From positions 372,001 through 436,000 of the forward strand of contig NZ_SMFK01000001.1 in the NCBI RefSeq assembly GCF_004349355.1: a stretch of DNA of 64,000 nucleotides. Reading direction: 5' to 3'. The position numbers and the translations under genes were made by a program. The notes under the pieces are model-generated. The model did not search any database and was not told where the DNA came from. It worked only from the letters and a program-made list of their open reading frames with translations. The DNA comes from Flavobacterium cellulosilyticum (GTDB taxonomy: Bacteria > Bacteroidota > Bacteroidia > Flavobacteriales > Flavobacteriaceae). Shown piece by piece: positions 63,243 to 64,000 of the stretch (positions are counted from its first letter, which is position 1; each line of letters begins with the position of its first letter).

Positions 63243-64000
63243 ATGAATCTATTAAAACGTTGCATTTATGGATTTTCCATATTAAGTTTAGCCAGTATGA
63301 ATATACAATGTAAAGGTGATAAAAAATCACAGGAGGCTCCAGCAGTTGCCGAAACAGTAACCATCGAAAAATCGGCTTATGGAGTGACTCCAAAAGGAGA
63401 CTCTATTGAAAGTTACAAACTAAAAAACCAAAACGGAATGGAAGTGGACATCATGACATATGGTGGCATCATTAGATCGTTGAAAGTCCCTAACAAAGAC
63501 AAAGTTTCAGAAGAAGTGGTAATTGGTTTTAATAATTTAGAACAATATACTAAAGACAATCCTTATTTTGGAGCACTTATCGGAAGATACGGAAACCGCA
63601 TTGCTAAAGGCAAGTTTACTTTAGACGGAAAAGAATACCAATTGGCAAAAAACAATGGTGTAAATGCACTACATGGTGGACCAGAAGGTTTTCATAGAGC
63701 AATTTGGACCGCCGAAGAAGCTAAAGGTGGAGATACTGCCACATTAAAATTGAAATATGTAAGCAAAGACATGGAAGAAGGCTACCCAGGTAACCTGACT
63801 GTTTATGTTACCTACACTTTGAATAATGACAATGCTTTGGATGTTTTGTATGAGGCGACAACAGACAAGAAAACGGTATTGAACTTGACGCAACACTCTT
63901 ATTTTAACCTTTCTGGCGATTTTACAAAACCTATTTTAAATGATGAAGTAGTTATTGATGCCGATAAATTAGTACCTGTCGATGCAGACTTAATCCCAAC
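63243..64000 (+). CDS. aldose 1-epimerase lipoprotein (partial)
   Basis: 253 codons are visible; the gene continues past the right edge. Signal and lipobox-like MNIQC place the lipidated Cys near residue 21. Mutarotase (GalM) fold: VDIMTYGGIIRSLKVPN, YFGALIGRYGNRIAKGKF, NALHGGPEGFHRAIW with the conserved catalytic-site His, and LTQHSYFNLSG. It would interconvert anomers of arabinose in the periplasm before transport. 89 bp after araA, so possibly in the same unit. Confidence 0.93.
   Translation, partial: MNLLKRCIYGFSILSLASMNIQCKGDKKSQEAPAVAETVTIEKSAYGVTPKGDSIESYKLKNQNGMEVDIMTYGGIIRSLKVPNKDKVSEEVVIGFNNLEQYTKDNPYFGALIGRYGNRIAKGKFTLDGKEYQLAKNNGVNALHGGPEGFHRAIWTAEEAKGGDTATLKLKYVSKDMEEGYPGNLTVYVTYTLNNDNALDVLYEATTDKKTVLNLTQHSYFNLSGDFTKPILNDEVVIDADKLVPVDADLIP

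Noticed and set aside
1..64000. CRISPR arrays, prophage, diversity-generating retroelement or restriction system
   Set aside because: No regularly spaced repeats, phage structural genes, reverse transcriptase or methylase/endonuclease genes were found; the four-helix-bundle genes have no RT or variable repeat nearby.

Overview
The window is a low-GC chromosome segment from a Bacteroidetes, almost certainly class Flavobacteriia and close to Flavobacterium. The evidence is TAnnTTTG-type promoter boxes, AT-rich spacers, a SusC/SusD pair, a type IX secretion (T9SS) C-terminal domain, a short NuoG, and protein sequences typical of the genus. No rRNA, tRNA, CRISPR array or intact transposon was seen.

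Layout. 1-3.7 kb: 5' end of sucA (minus), a small envelope protein, a conserved hypothetical, a short-chain polyprenyl diphosphate synthase and a YceI-like protein. 3.7-10.4 kb: a TetR-TolC-adaptor-RND efflux operon. 10.4-17.7 kb: an accessory, partly decayed zone. It holds a FemAB/GNAT-like protein, an alpha/beta hydrolase, a DUF3754 protein, a methyltransferase and a PAS histidine kinase. Between them lie three gene relics (an RND C-terminus, a zinc alcohol dehydrogenase, an IS3-type orfA) and a repeated palindrome. 17.7-21.1 kb: a TlpA-like thioredoxin protein, aspS and a cold-shock gene. 21.2-35.4 kb: a complete 14-gene nuoA-N (complex I) operon with two free-standing four-helix-bundle (S23/IVP-type) genes set into it, one carrying a nonsense codon, plus a structured hairpin element between nuoH and nuoI. 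35.5-37.8 kb: an MBOAT/SGNH acyl-transfer pair.

38.2-64 kb: a large L-arabinan/L-arabinose locus. It contains an SGLT-type sodium/sugar symporter, transketolase, a transaldolase-like protein, a T9SS-exported beta-solenoid protein of unknown function, the Nudix-related regulator AraR, SusC/SusD, two GH51 arabinofuranosidases, three GH43 arabinan-degrading enzymes, araB, araD, araA and a lipoprotein aldose 1-epimerase running off the right edge. Seven copies of a 19-bp palindrome, AARTGT-N7-ACAYTT (one with a first-base mismatch), lie upstream of these transcription units, and I propose them as AraR operators. Arabinan would be captured and cut at the surface, imported through SusCD and the symporter, isomerised, phosphorylated and epimerised by AraA/AraB/AraD to xylulose-5-phosphate, and passed into the non-oxidative pentose phosphate pathway by the co-regulated transketolase and transaldolase.

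The most promising unexplained items are the AraR-controlled T9SS beta-solenoid protein, the GH127 relic in the arabinan cluster, the nuoH/nuoI RNA-like element, the duplicated start of aspS and the four-helix-bundle insertions in the nuo operon.
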